From assembly GCF_902729405.1 (NCBI RefSeq), contig NZ_LR746496.1, forward strand, positions 1,426,001-1,490,000: a DNA stretch of 64,000 bases. The letters are read 5' to 3'. The notes under the pieces were generated by a model. That model was not told the origin of the DNA. It ran no database searches and saw nothing but the letters and a program-made list of their open reading frames with translations. The position numbers and the translations under genes are program-made. This DNA is from Acididesulfobacillus acetoxydans. Its GTDB lineage: Bacteria; Bacillota; Desulfitobacteriia; Desulfitobacteriales; Desulfitobacteriaceae. Positions 1 through 8,176 of this stretch are shown here, in pieces; position 1 is the first letter of the stretch, and each line of letters starts with the position of its first letter.

Positions 1-165
1 GAGCATAGCATAATCCGCAGGAGGTGTGCAGATGGCTATAGAAGCCATTGAGAAGAGTAGGAGGCCCTGAGATCCGGGCGGCTATACAAACATCTGGCTA
101 TGCTGCCAAGCCCATGCTATAATGCCTATGGCGACAGAAGCAGGCGGTGACGGGGGGCAAGGACA
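1..165 (+). other. Leader upstream of glpP with possible promoter
   Basis: No recognisable gene is visible. A TATAAT hexamer at 118-123 is a plausible -10 box for glpP, but the hexamer 17 bases upstream (TGGCTA) is a poor -35. A 12-codon reading frame at 32-70 sits behind a good AGGAGGTG ribosome binding site. It could be a leader peptide or chance. Confidence 0.3.
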
Positions 166-747
166 GTGCACAGGACTTTCAAGGGGGTTTTGGCGGATAG
201 TCGGATTGTTCCCGCAGTGAAACATTTGCAGGATTTAGCGGAAGTCCTCAAGATCCCCTGGGTATCCGTGATCTTTCTTCTCGGCGGGGAAATCGGCGGC
301 CTGGATGAGGCTTTGCGCATGTCGCGGAAGCATCCCGAGAAATTTATTTTTGTTCATCTGGATTTGCTGGAGGGTATCGGCAAGGACGCGGCAGGGATTC
401 GTTTTCTCAAACACTTGGGATTGCAAGGTGTGGTCTCGGTAAAGTGGCAGCTGCTGAAGTATGCCAAAGAACAGCACATGCTTACCGTGCAGCGGCTGTT
501 TCTGGTGGATTCGGAAGCCATACACACCGGATTGCGGGTGATAAGCAAAGTCACCCCGGATGCCCTCGAAGTCCTTCCTGCCACAGTGCCGAAATTTGCG
601 ATTGAACAATTTCGCCAGGCGACTGACCTCAGTATCCTCGGAGGCGGGCTCTTGCGGGATGAGGCGGATGTCCGTCTGGCTCTCTTAAATGGGCTCACGG
701 CCGTGACGGCCAGTCGCCGGGATATTTGGAACCTGCATTTGACGTAA
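166..747 (+). CDS. glpP: Glycerol-3-phosphate-responsive antiterminator GlpP
   Basis: This 193-residue protein matches the GlpP (G3P_antiterm) family over its whole usual length. In Bacillus, GlpP binds the leader RNA of glp genes when glycerol-3-phosphate is present and prevents premature termination. Recognisable parts are the N-terminal VLADSRIVPAV segment, the FVHLDLLEGIGKD motif, and the C-terminal TATVPKF and GGGLLRDE segments typical of its TIM-barrel-like phosphate-binding fold. The start is GTG at 166, with a weak purine-rich ribosome site (GGGGGGCAAGG). It lies directly upstream of glpA, and a long hairpin with a T-rich tail sits between the two genes, which fits a local antitermination circuit. 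The family assignment is firm; the target is inferred from position. Confidence 0.9.
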   Translation: MHRTFKGVLADSRIVPAVKHLQDLAEVLKIPWVSVIFLLGGEIGGLDEALRMSRKHPEKFIFVHLDLLEGIGKDAAGIRFLKHLGLQGVVSVKWQLLKYAKEQHMLTVQRLFLVDSEAIHTGLRVISKVTPDALEVLPATVPKFAIEQFRQATDLSILGGGLLRDEADVRLALLNGLTAVTASRRDIWNLHLT

Positions 748-894
748 AAGCTAATGAGGCGTAAAATAACATTGACCAGAAAAAGTGCTGTGGACTCAGT
801 AGATAAGCAGGGTCATGCCGACCCGGTAAAGTTGGGTGCCGGAAAAGTCAAGACGGATAAAATTTGATGAAAGCTTGGCTGAGAGAGCGGGAGA

Positions 895-945
895 AGCCAC
901 CGGAGAAAGCGTCTGAGGGACGGTTTCTGCGGTGGCTATTTGTTT
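895..945 (+). terminator. Leader terminator, probable GlpP antitermination target
   Basis: The arms AGCCACC (895-901) and GGTGGCT (931-937) form a perfect 7-bp stem. Inner AGAAA/TTTCT and CGTC/GACG pairs extend it, and the T-rich run ATTTGTTT follows. It ends about 20 bases before the glpA start. A terminator placed in front of a glp gene and behind glpP is the arrangement known for GlpP control; binding itself is inferred. Confidence 0.6.
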
Positions 946-966
946 GGTAAGGGCGGGGAAGAAGAC

Positions 967-2616
967 ATGGTGCGTTATTCGGCGCAAGTGGTTATCATCG
1001 GCGGGGGGGCGACAGGTGTCGGTATATTGCGGGACCTGAGCCTGAGAGGCATATCTTCCATCCTGGTGGAGCAGGGGGACTTGGCGCACGGTACCAGTTC
1101 ACGGTTCCACGGCCTTTTGCACAGCGGGGCCCGTTATGCGGTCAAAGATCCGGTTTCGGCGGCCGAATGCATTCGGGAAAATAACATCCTCAAGCAGATC
1201 GCACCCGAATGTGTGGCAGCTACGGGAGGATGGTTTGTCCAATTACCGGGGGATGAGGTTGACTACGCACAAGCCTGGCTCAAGGGGTGTGAGAGAACGG
1301 GGATTCCGGTGCACGAAGTTCCCCTGGAGGAAGCCCTGAAAAGGGAACCTCTGTTGGCGAAAGAAGCCCTGCGCGTGTTTGAAGTGCCGGACGCCGCGGT
1401 GGACGGCTTTAAACTGGTCTGGGAGAACGCGAAGTCCGCCCGCCGCTGCGGAGGACGCTATCTGACTTACCACAGGGTGGAGGCGATTCTGCGCGAAGGG
1501 GAGGGAGTGGCCGGAGTTCGGGGAGAAAATCTTCTCACAGGGGAAAGTTTCACGGTTGAGGCCGGAATGGTTGTGAATGCGACCGGAGCCTGGGCCGATC
1601 GGCTGGCGGCTTCGGCGGGCGCTTCCTTGGAAGTAGTGCGCGATAAGGGAATACTTCTGGCTTTCAACCACAGACTCTTTCAGCGCGTGATCAACCGTCT
1701 GCGCCCTCCCGGAGACGGGGATATTTTCGTACCTCACGAAACCATAACGATTCTTGGGACCACATCTGAGTGGGTTGATACTCCTTCGGATAATCAACCC
1801 AGCGACCGGGAGGTGGAGCGAATGATGACTCTGGGTAAGGCACTCCTCCCGGGAATCGCCGAGAAAAGGGTGATCCGCGCTTTTGCCGGAGTCAGGCCGC
1901 TGCACCGGAGCGACAGCGAATGGGCGGAGGGGTCTGAAGGGGGAAGGGTGGAAGAAGGAAGGGGGCGTGCGGTCAGCCGGACTTTTGCCTTGATCGACCA
2001 TGAAGCGGAGGAAGGAATCAAGGGATTTCTCAGTATCGTTGGCGGAAAATTTACGACCTATCGTTTGATGGCGGAAAAAGCCTCCGATTGGGTGGCGGCC
2101 AAGCTCGCGAACGACGTCCCCTGCCGTACGGCAGCCGAACCTCTGCAGCCCGAACTTCCGGCCCACTTGAGGCGGCGGGCCAGGGCCCTTCTGCCCTGTG
2201 CGGCCGCGGAAAAGACGCTGCAAAGACTGGGGCGGGACGCGGCAGCGGTCTTGGAGACTATCGCCCGCGATCCGGATAAGGGTCAGCTTCTTTGTGAATG
2301 CGAAATGGTGACAGTGGCCGAGGTTGAAAAGACCGTGGCCGATGAGGATGCACACCATCTGGCGGACGTGCGGCGCAAGACCCGGTTAGGGATGGGGACT
2401 TGCCAAGGGGCATTCTGTACCTACCGGGCCCTCCCTCTCATGTGGCGCGAAGGAGAAAAATACGATCCGTTGAGCGGGGAGTTGATTCGTTTTCTAAACC
2501 AGCGTTGGAAGGGTATTCGTCCGGTCCTCTGGGGTGACCAATTGCGCGAGACGGAGTTGACTCGGGCGATTTATGCGGGGCTTTTAGATTTACGGGAAGG
2601 TGGGGCAGCCGGGTAG
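967..2616 (+). CDS. glpA: Anaerobic glycerol-3-phosphate dehydrogenase, subunit A
   Basis: This 549-residue flavoprotein oxidises sn-glycerol-3-phosphate to dihydroxyacetone phosphate and feeds electrons to GlpB/GlpC. An N-terminal FAD-binding GGGATGVG fold (residues about 8-16) is followed by the DAO-type oxidase domain with SSRFHGLLHSGARYA. A C-terminal BFD-like [2Fe-2S] domain has the cysteine pattern CECE...GTCQGAFC (about residues 440-480), which separates GlpA from aerobic GlpD. The ATG at 967 is chosen because GGGGAAG precedes it at good spacing; an in-frame TTG at 940 lies inside the leader terminator. A short Gly/Glu/Arg-rich insertion is seen near residue 320. It heads glpABC. No glycerol kinase or facilitator gene is present in the window. 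Confidence 0.93.
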   Translation: MVRYSAQVVIIGGGATGVGILRDLSLRGISSILVEQGDLAHGTSSRFHGLLHSGARYAVKDPVSAAECIRENNILKQIAPECVAATGGWFVQLPGDEVDYAQAWLKGCERTGIPVHEVPLEEALKREPLLAKEALRVFEVPDAAVDGFKLVWENAKSARRCGGRYLTYHRVEAILREGEGVAGVRGENLLTGESFTVEAGMVVNATGAWADRLAASAGASLEVVRDKGILLAFNHRLFQRVINRLRPPGDGDIFVPHETITILGTTSEWVDTPSDNQPSDREVERMMTLGKALLPGIAEKRVIRAFAGVRPLHRSDSEWAEGSEGGRVEEGRGRAVSRTFALIDHEAEEGIKGFLSIVGGKFTTYRLMAEKASDWVAAKLANDVPCRTAAEPLQPELPAHLRRRARALLPCAAAEKTLQRLGRDAAAVLETIARDPDKGQLLCECEMVTVAEVEKTVADEDAHHLADVRRKTRLGMGTCQGAFCTYRALPLMWREGEKYDPLSGELIRFLNQRWKGIRPVLWGDQLRETELTRAIYAGLLDLREGGAAG

Positions 2617-2767
2617 AGTCTAATCCACCCGGTCAAATGTTTGGAGACCGGGACGGGTTTTGGTTCAGACGGGACTTATTGTTACATCTTGATTTCGCGC
2701 GGTCGGCAAGGGTCAGGGAATTTGGAGAGAATTTAGGAATTCGGGGTAAACCGGACGGAGGGGCACT

Positions 2768-3955
2768 ATGTGGGATGGATTGGTCATCGGCGGCGGACTG
2801 GCAGGGCTCATCGCCGGAATCAGGGCGCTCGAACGGGGGAAAAAAATCCTGATTGTCTCGGAAGGGGTGGGAAGCCTGGCTTTCGCGGGGGGAGTCCTGG
2901 ATTTCGGCCGAGTGCGGGAACTGCGGCGGCTGGAAAAACACCCCTACGCTTATGTCGGCGAAATGGCGGAGAGGGCTTTTTCTTATTTCTTGCAACTCAA
3001 CCCGGCCTATACCGGGACCTGGGGGCGGCGGGGGAGCGTTTTAACCCCTCTGGGTACGCTGCGGGAAACGGAACTTCTGCCGCGGCGGTTGGATGCATCT
3101 CCCCTCTTTAAAGCGAACAAGATCGTCGTGGCCGTACCGGGAGGGCTGAAGGACTTTTTTCCGGAAATCGTAAAAGCCAATCTTCAAAAAGAGTTTCCGT
3201 CCGGCAATGTTAGGCTGAAGAAGCTGTCGGTTGAGGAGTTTGCGGATTGGCGAGCCGCCGGTAAATCCATTCCCGGCACGGTTTACGCCGAATTTTGGGG
3301 TACCGAAAGAGGGAACACAGCCTTAAAACGCCATATCTGCGAGATTGCCGGGGAGGCGGACTCGGAAGCCATCGTTTTTCCGGGCTTACCGGCGATCGGC
3401 TGCCCCGAGGTGGATGAGGTTTTAGCCGGGATATCCCTTCCCGTTGTCGGCATGACCTCCTTTCCCCCTTCGGCAATCGGACTGGCACTTTATGAAAGTC
3501 TGACGCGAAGGGTAAAAGCCCTGGGGGGAGAGCTGCTGATCGGGGTGGGTGTGGAGCGGGTTGAAGTTGAATCCGCACGGGCCCGGCGGGCGATTGTCCG
3601 AAGTAAGGGCAAAGAAACGGCTCTGACGGCCGAAACGTTCGTTTTGGCCACAGGAGGTTTCCTGGGGCGGGGACTGGTCGCCACCCCGGATGATGTCAGA
3701 GAAACGGTTTTCGGCTTACCGCTCCACGTCCCTCCGCTCCGGGGAGGGAAAGATTTCTTGGGTGAGCAGCCCTATGCCCGAGCGGGTATCGAAGTTGACC
3801 GACACCTTCGCCCCTGTGATCCGGCGACCGGAGAGGTCTTGTTGGAGAATGTCTTCGCGGCCGGCCGTATTCTGGCCCACTGGGATCCGTGGCTTGAACA
3901 TTGCGGCGGCGGGGTTTCCCTGTCCTCCGGTCTCCTGGCGGGGGAACTCCTGTAG
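2768..3955 (+). CDS. glpB: Anaerobic glycerol-3-phosphate dehydrogenase, subunit B
   Basis: GlpB is the flavoprotein subunit that links the catalytic GlpA to the membrane-associated iron-sulfur subunit GlpC. The 395-residue product is slightly shorter than the E. coli protein. It begins with the dinucleotide-binding segment VIGGGLAGLIAGIRA and has the C-terminal FAD segment ending in VFAAGRILAHWDP and GGGVSLSSG. The ATG at 2768 follows ACGGAGGGG at ideal spacing. It lies 151 bases after glpA in the same direction, so cotranscription is likely. Confidence 0.88.
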   Translation: MWDGLVIGGGLAGLIAGIRALERGKKILIVSEGVGSLAFAGGVLDFGRVRELRRLEKHPYAYVGEMAERAFSYFLQLNPAYTGTWGRRGSVLTPLGTLRETELLPRRLDASPLFKANKIVVAVPGGLKDFFPEIVKANLQKEFPSGNVRLKKLSVEEFADWRAAGKSIPGTVYAEFWGTERGNTALKRHICEIAGEADSEAIVFPGLPAIGCPEVDEVLAGISLPVVGMTSFPPSAIGLALYESLTRRVKALGGELLIGVGVERVEVESARARRAIVRSKGKETALTAETFVLATGGFLGRGLVATPDDVRETVFGLPLHVPPLRGGKDFLGEQPYARAGIEVDRHLRPCDPATGEVLLENVFAAGRILAHWDPWLEHCGGGVSLSSGLLAGELL

Positions 3956-4080
3956 CCGGAACGGCTGCCGCTTCCGCGGCGGCACTCTTTGGGCCCGCGA
4001 TTTACACAACTAATGCGGTCGAAGGATGCCACAGGATGGTAAGAAAGTTTACGAAATCCAAATCAATATTTCCCAGAGAC

Positions 4081-4120
4081 GATATATGAAAAGATATTCA
4101 TATGGAAAGATATATGAAAA
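4081..4120. repeat. AT-rich dyad and direct repeat before glpC
   Basis: ATATGAA (4084-4090) and TTCATAT (4097-4103) form an inverted repeat with a 6-base spacer. The 12-base string GATATATGAAAA occurs at 4081-4092 and again at 4109-4120. It sits within 25-60 bases of the glpC start and could be an operator or a processing site. No regulator can be assigned. Confidence 0.4.
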
Positions 4121-4142
4121 TCGGAAAGGAACTTGAGACAGG

Positions 4143-5561
4143 ATGTACACGCAAACTCAGTGGGGGGAAGAAGGCGGCCCGGGGCCCAAACCGGCAGCTG
4201 AACCCGGTGGGGATGATTCACATCGTCAGGAGTGTGGGGACCCGGCCGGCTTGGACGCCTGTGTCAAGTGCGGCATTTGCACGGCCCACTGCCCAGTGGC
4301 GAGGGCCTATGCGCCTTTTCCCGGTCCCAAGAATCTTGGCCCGGATGCGGAACGCCTGCGCCTTGAAGGAGTGGCTCTTGATCCGGGGTGTTTGGCGTAT
4401 TGTACAAACTGTAAGACCTGTGAAGTGGTATGTCCGTCCGGTGTGCGCATTACGGACATGATTCTGCGGGCACGCCGGCAGCAGGGAAGCGCCCAAGCGG
4501 AAAGCGCTAAAAGCCGGTTGAGAATAAGGGATCACGTTCTGGGACGGGCTGAGTATCTGGGGCGCCTGGGCACGGTTTGGCCTGAATTCACCAACACGGT
4601 GCTGGCCACGAAACTGACACGCCGGCTTTTGCAAAAAGCCCTGGGGATCAGCGCCGAGGCCCCTCTGCCGAAATACAAAAAACGCTTTCGACTCGAGAAG
4701 GGATCCGCTGCCGAGTTGACGAGCGAATCGGGCCAAAACGGTGGCAAGAGTGTAGAGGGGACAGGAAGCTCAAGTATGGGGAGAGGAGCCGCGGGCGACC
4801 CAAGTGCGGGGAACGGATCTGCGAGCAAACAAGTTGTCTATTTTCCGGGTTGTTTCGTCAACTATAACGACGAAGCGACCGGTCTGGCGGTCATTAGGGT
4901 TTTGGAGCACAATGGGTTCGAAGTGATAGTGCCCGGCTTCCATTGTTGTGGGGTGCCGCTCACGGCCAATGGGCGCTTCCGGGAGGCGGAGGGCAATGCC
5001 AGGCGCAATTTGGCTTTGATGGAGCCCTATTTGGAGCGGGGGATTCCGATCATTACCTCCTGCACGAGCTGCGGTTTGGCTTTGAAAGAGGATTATCCGA
5101 GGATTCGGGTTCCCGCGGCCAAACGGATCGGGGCTCAGACCTATGACCTATTCGAGTTCCTTTGGCTGTTGCACGAGCGCGGCGAGTTGAAAGAGGATTT
5201 TCTGGAGGTGAGAGTTCCACTGGCCTATCATGCCCCTTGCCATTTAAAGGCTCAGGGCATCGGAACGCCTTCTCTCCGCATCCTGCGGCTTATCCCCGGA
5301 GTAAAAGCGGAGGAACTGGACGCGGGCTGCTGTGGTCTCTCAGGGAGTTTTGGTTTTAAGGCCGAGAAATATGAACTGTCCCTTCAGATTGGCCATGCCC
5401 TGTTTCAACGCGTACGGCAGGGGATGCGGGAAGGAAAGTTTAAGGCCGTGATCACGGAATGCGGCGGGTGTCAAGTGCAGATCGCACAGGGTTCGGGAGC
5501 GCGGTCACTTCACCCGGTGTGGATATTGGCTCAGGCTTACGGATTGGGAGGCGGGACTTGA
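4143..5561 (+). CDS. glpC: Anaerobic glycerol-3-phosphate dehydrogenase, subunit C
   Basis: GlpC is the iron-sulfur subunit that anchors GlpAB and passes electrons to menaquinone. The N-terminal region has two [4Fe-4S] motifs (CVKCGICTAHCP and CTNCKTCEVVCP, about residues 40-105). Two CCG domains follow: CFVN...CCGVPL with CTSCG, and HAPCHLKAQG with CCGLSGSFG and ECGGCQVQ. Between the ferredoxin and CCG parts, roughly residues 190-225, there is a Gly/Ser-rich low-complexity stretch that is not needed for the fold. It completes glpABC; the start is the ATG at 4143 behind a modest AAAGGAAC site. Confidence 0.9.
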   Translation: MYTQTQWGEEGGPGPKPAAEPGGDDSHRQECGDPAGLDACVKCGICTAHCPVARAYAPFPGPKNLGPDAERLRLEGVALDPGCLAYCTNCKTCEVVCPSGVRITDMILRARRQQGSAQAESAKSRLRIRDHVLGRAEYLGRLGTVWPEFTNTVLATKLTRRLLQKALGISAEAPLPKYKKRFRLEKGSAAELTSESGQNGGKSVEGTGSSSMGRGAAGDPSAGNGSASKQVVYFPGCFVNYNDEATGLAVIRVLEHNGFEVIVPGFHCCGVPLTANGRFREAEGNARRNLALMEPYLERGIPIITSCTSCGLALKEDYPRIRVPAAKRIGAQTYDLFEFLWLLHERGELKEDFLEVRVPLAYHAPCHLKAQGIGTPSLRILRLIPGVKAEELDAGCCGLSGSFGFKAEKYELSLQIGHALFQRVRQGMREGKFKAVITECGGCQVQIAQGSGARSLHPVWILAQAYGLGGGT

Positions 5562-5562
5562 C

Positions 5563-5780
5563 CTGGTGATCACGAAATCCATCAGCCGTTTGCCCGCAAT
5601 ACCCTGGACACGTTGCACTATGTGCGAGCGCTTAAGGAAAAAGGGACTGCCGTGTCCTTTGAAAAAGAGGGTGTGAATACCCTTGACAGCAAGGGGGAAC
5701 ATTTGCTCTCCATTTTGGCAAGCCTGGCCCAGGAGGAGTCCAACACCCTCTCCCAGAATACGCGCATGGGGATTGCTGAC
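5563..5780 (+). pseudogene. Large serine recombinase remnant, frameshifted
   Basis: Translation gives LVITKSISR, then after a one-base loss [18 protein letters not shown], then [14 protein letters not shown] and [18 protein letters not shown]. This is the middle of the catalytic domain of large serine (resolvase/invertase) recombinases. The N-terminal catalytic serine region and the DNA-binding C-terminus are both absent. It begins immediately at the end of glpC and stops abruptly near 5780, where an unrelated minus-strand fragment begins. It is a dead fragment of a former mobile element. Confidence 0.7.
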
Positions 5781-6050
5781 CGTACGGATCGTTTTGATAA
5801 CTCGTGGTCTGTCCCAGTGGGTCAGTGGTGCTTGTCACATAGTTGTTATTGGCATCATAAGCAGCGGTCGTGGCCAGCCTGCCGGGGCTTAAGCGGATAG
5901 TGTCAAATTTGGCCGTACCTTGGGCATTATAGAGCTCCAGCCAGACTTGAACCGTACAACACAACGGGACACCATTCTGGGTGCTTTCGGTCGGGGTTGA
6001 GGTACGGGAGATCTTATGACCGAGTGTTGTCGGAGGTATTGAAATATACA
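5781..6050 (-). pseudogene. YD-repeat (RHS-type) protein remnant
   Basis: Read on the minus strand, an open stretch without start or proper end encodes [27 protein letters not shown], then [17 protein letters not shown] and [14 protein letters not shown]. The YDANNN...[10 protein letters not shown] pattern is typical of YD/RHS repeats of large secreted or toxin-delivery proteins. Only about 90 residues survive, and no complete RHS gene or immunity gene lies nearby. Confidence 0.55.
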
Positions 6051-6182
6051 GACAGTTATGGTAACATTAATAAAATAAAGGCTCATATAAACCGAGGCGG
6101 GGGAAATCGGGACGGACCACAGGTCCAATTAGGCAGATAAGCTACCGCCAGTCCGATATTGCAGTTAATGTACAAGCAATCC

Positions 6183-6296
6183 GGTAGTTAGATACACCAA
6201 TCTGATAGTTGCAAATCCGATAGTTCACCCACAATATGATAGTTGGGGCTAGAGTTTGAGAGAAGCCGCGAATCCGACTGTTTAAACTTAAACAGT
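6183..6296. repeat. GATAGTT repeats and a 20-bp palindrome upstream of the Na/Pi transporter
   Basis: GATAGTT occurs at 6204, 6219 and 6238, with a variant GGTAGTT at 6183. A perfect dyad follows: ACTGTTTAA (6277-6285), AC, TTAAACAGT (6288-6296). The palindrome is AT-rich and has no T tail, so it looks like a protein-binding operator rather than a terminator. It lies about 100 bases before the transporter start. Confidence 0.4.
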
Positions 6297-6395
6297 TCAG
6301 TATTTGCGGTTCTTTTATTTTTTGAAGGCGCCAAGGCCCGACAGGGGAGGGGCCAAAGGAGTTGATGGAAGATAAGGACGTTCGGTGCGGTTTTC

Positions 6396-8006
6396 ATGTT
6401 CTTGGGAGGTCTTGGGTTGTTCATGTACGGGGTGGAGAGCACGTCTGAGGGTTTGCAAAAGTTCGCGGCTCACCGTCTCCAAGCGATCCTCACTTCCATG
6501 ACCAAGCGGACTTTGCTGGCTGCCTTATTCGGTATGGTGATGACTGTGGCTTTTCAAAGCAGTGCGGCCACAACGGTCTTGGTGGTGGAGTTTGTTAACT
6601 CGGGTTTGATGAATCTTACTCAGGCTTTGGGCATTGTGTTGGGTTCGGCGGTCGGAACTTCTCTCACTATCCAGCTTATTGCTTTTCAAATGCTGGATGT
6701 GGCTCTGGGAGCCATTTTTCTGGGTTTCCTTCTTCACAGGATAGGCCAGGGTGCTTGGAAACATCTGGGTCAAGCTTTGATCGGCTTTGGGATTATCTTC
6801 GTGGGTAGGAGTGATATGGCCGGAGCTTCGGCCCCCCTTAAAAACATCCCGGAGCTTTATTCATTCCTGTCCGGTCTGGGTCACAGCCCGATCTTAGGCA
6901 TTCTGGTCGGTTTGGCTTTGACAGTGGTTATCCAGAACAGCACGGCTGTCTTTGCCATCATGATGTCGCTGGCGGGTCAGCACTTACTCGGTCTGGCGGC
7001 CGTCGTGCCGTTGGTCTTAGGCACGCACATTGGGGGAACGGTTACCACATTGTTATCGAGCTTTACCGCTCGGAAGACAGATGCCAAACGGGCGGCCTGG
7101 GCCAACACGGGGTACAAGGTCGTGGCCGCGGCGCTGGTGTATCCCTTCCTGCCGCAAATGGCCAAGTTGGTGCAGTGGAGCACGGGCAACCTTGAGCGCC
7201 AGGTGGCTAACGCCCACTTGTTTTTTGCTCTCTTCATGGTCGTCGTCTTCCTGCCCTTCAATTCGCTCATTGCCCGGGGCTTGAAGCGCTTACTGCCGGG
7301 TCGGGTTCAGCCCGAGCCCCTTCTCAAGCTAAAATACATAGACGAATCTTCCCTGGAGGTTCCGGCCGTAGCCCTGACCCAGACTCTCCAAGAAATTTGG
7401 AGTTTGGGCAGAATGATTTGGGAACAAATGATGCTGCAGGTGCCGAGAGGCGTCCTGGAAGTGGGGGAAGAAAGTCTCCGCCGGATCTTGGAGACGGAAA
7501 AGAAGGTGGATTGGTATCATCACCATATTTCACGGTTTCTGATCGCCTTGTCGAAGAAACAACTGACTGACGAACAGATGGAGGAAAACATTAATGCCCA
7601 GTTTATCTTGAAAGAGTTGGAGTATGTGGGGGATGAACTTGACTACGCGGCCGTGGTCATACAAAAGGTGCGCGCGCAAAATATGGATTTGACACAAGGA
7701 GATCGGGAGGTCTTGCGAGAATTATATCATAAGATTTCGAGGAATTTCTCGTCCGCTTTGGATGCGATGGAAAGGGGAGATGAAGAATTAGCGGCCGGGG
7801 TGATTCGCCAACACCCGGAGATCGTCCGGCTGCAGCGGTCGCTTAGTTTTACGGCCCTGGCGGAAGTCCCCTGCGCGGAAACGACGGCCGAAGACATTCG
7901 GCGGGAGGAAAAAATGCGCTATGCCAAGGTCGATCTGATGAACCATCTCTATAGTGTCGACGAGCATGTGGTCAACATCGCGCAAGTGGTGATGGGGATT
8001 GCATGA
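6396..8006 (+). CDS. Na/Pi-cotransporter II family protein with PhoU-like tail
   Basis: This 536-residue membrane protein belongs to the NptA/YjbB-like sodium:phosphate family. Two Na_Pi_cotrans repeats are visible, each with a QSS/QNS signature (FQSSAATTV near residue 53 and IQNSTAVFA near residue 180). A soluble C-terminal PhoU-like helical domain (about residues 340-536) follows. The ATG at 6396 opens directly into the first glycine-rich helix (LGGLGLFMYG), and its ribosome site is weak. An upstream in-frame stop at 6363 excludes a much longer start. It sits next to the Pho-box-controlled ugp genes, so a role in phosphate movement is plausible. The direction of transport (import or export) cannot be read from sequence. 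Confidence 0.85.
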   Translation: MFLGGLGLFMYGVESTSEGLQKFAAHRLQAILTSMTKRTLLAALFGMVMTVAFQSSAATTVLVVEFVNSGLMNLTQALGIVLGSAVGTSLTIQLIAFQMLDVALGAIFLGFLLHRIGQGAWKHLGQALIGFGIIFVGRSDMAGASAPLKNIPELYSFLSGLGHSPILGILVGLALTVVIQNSTAVFAIMMSLAGQHLLGLAAVVPLVLGTHIGGTVTTLLSSFTARKTDAKRAAWANTGYKVVAAALVYPFLPQMAKLVQWSTGNLERQVANAHLFFALFMVVVFLPFNSLIARGLKRLLPGRVQPEPLLKLKYIDESSLEVPAVALTQTLQEIWSLGRMIWEQMMLQVPRGVLEVGEESLRRILETEKKVDWYHHHISRFLIALSKKQLTDEQMEENINAQFILKELEYVGDELDYAAVVIQKVRAQNMDLTQGDREVLRELYHKISRNFSSALDAMERGDEELAAGVIRQHPEIVRLQRSLSFTALAEVPCAETTAEDIRREEKMRYAKVDLMNHLYSVDEHVVNIAQVVMGIA

Positions 8007-8061
8007 CCGGGGGTTGCTTTCCGACCGGAGAAGACAACAGGGATCCCGCTTTTCAAAGGAT

Positions 8062-8126
8062 TTTACGACTGCTTTACGGTGGCTTTACGTTTATTTTACG
8101 GCAGTTTGACACGGAGGTGTTATGAT
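8062..8126 (+). promoter_or_regulatory. Pho box and promoter of the ugp operon
   Basis: TTTACG occurs at 8062, 8073, 8084 and 8095, exactly 11 bases apart, and a fifth unit TTGACA follows in register at 8106. This matches the Gram-positive PhoP recognition pattern TT(A/C/T)A(C/T)A repeated every 11 bases. TATGAT at 8121-8126 is a suitable -10 box, and there is no independent -35 at the right distance, as is usual for PhoP-activated promoters. Confidence 0.8.
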
Positions 8127-8176
8127 AACAGAGCCCGTGGCTTGAGATGAGGATGTTGAAAACGGAGGGCAGGCTT

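Noticed and set aside
5889-6128. Minus-strand frame starting MDLWSVPISPAS
   Set aside because: It lies in a different frame from the YD-repeat remnant that clearly occupies the same bases and has no family match.
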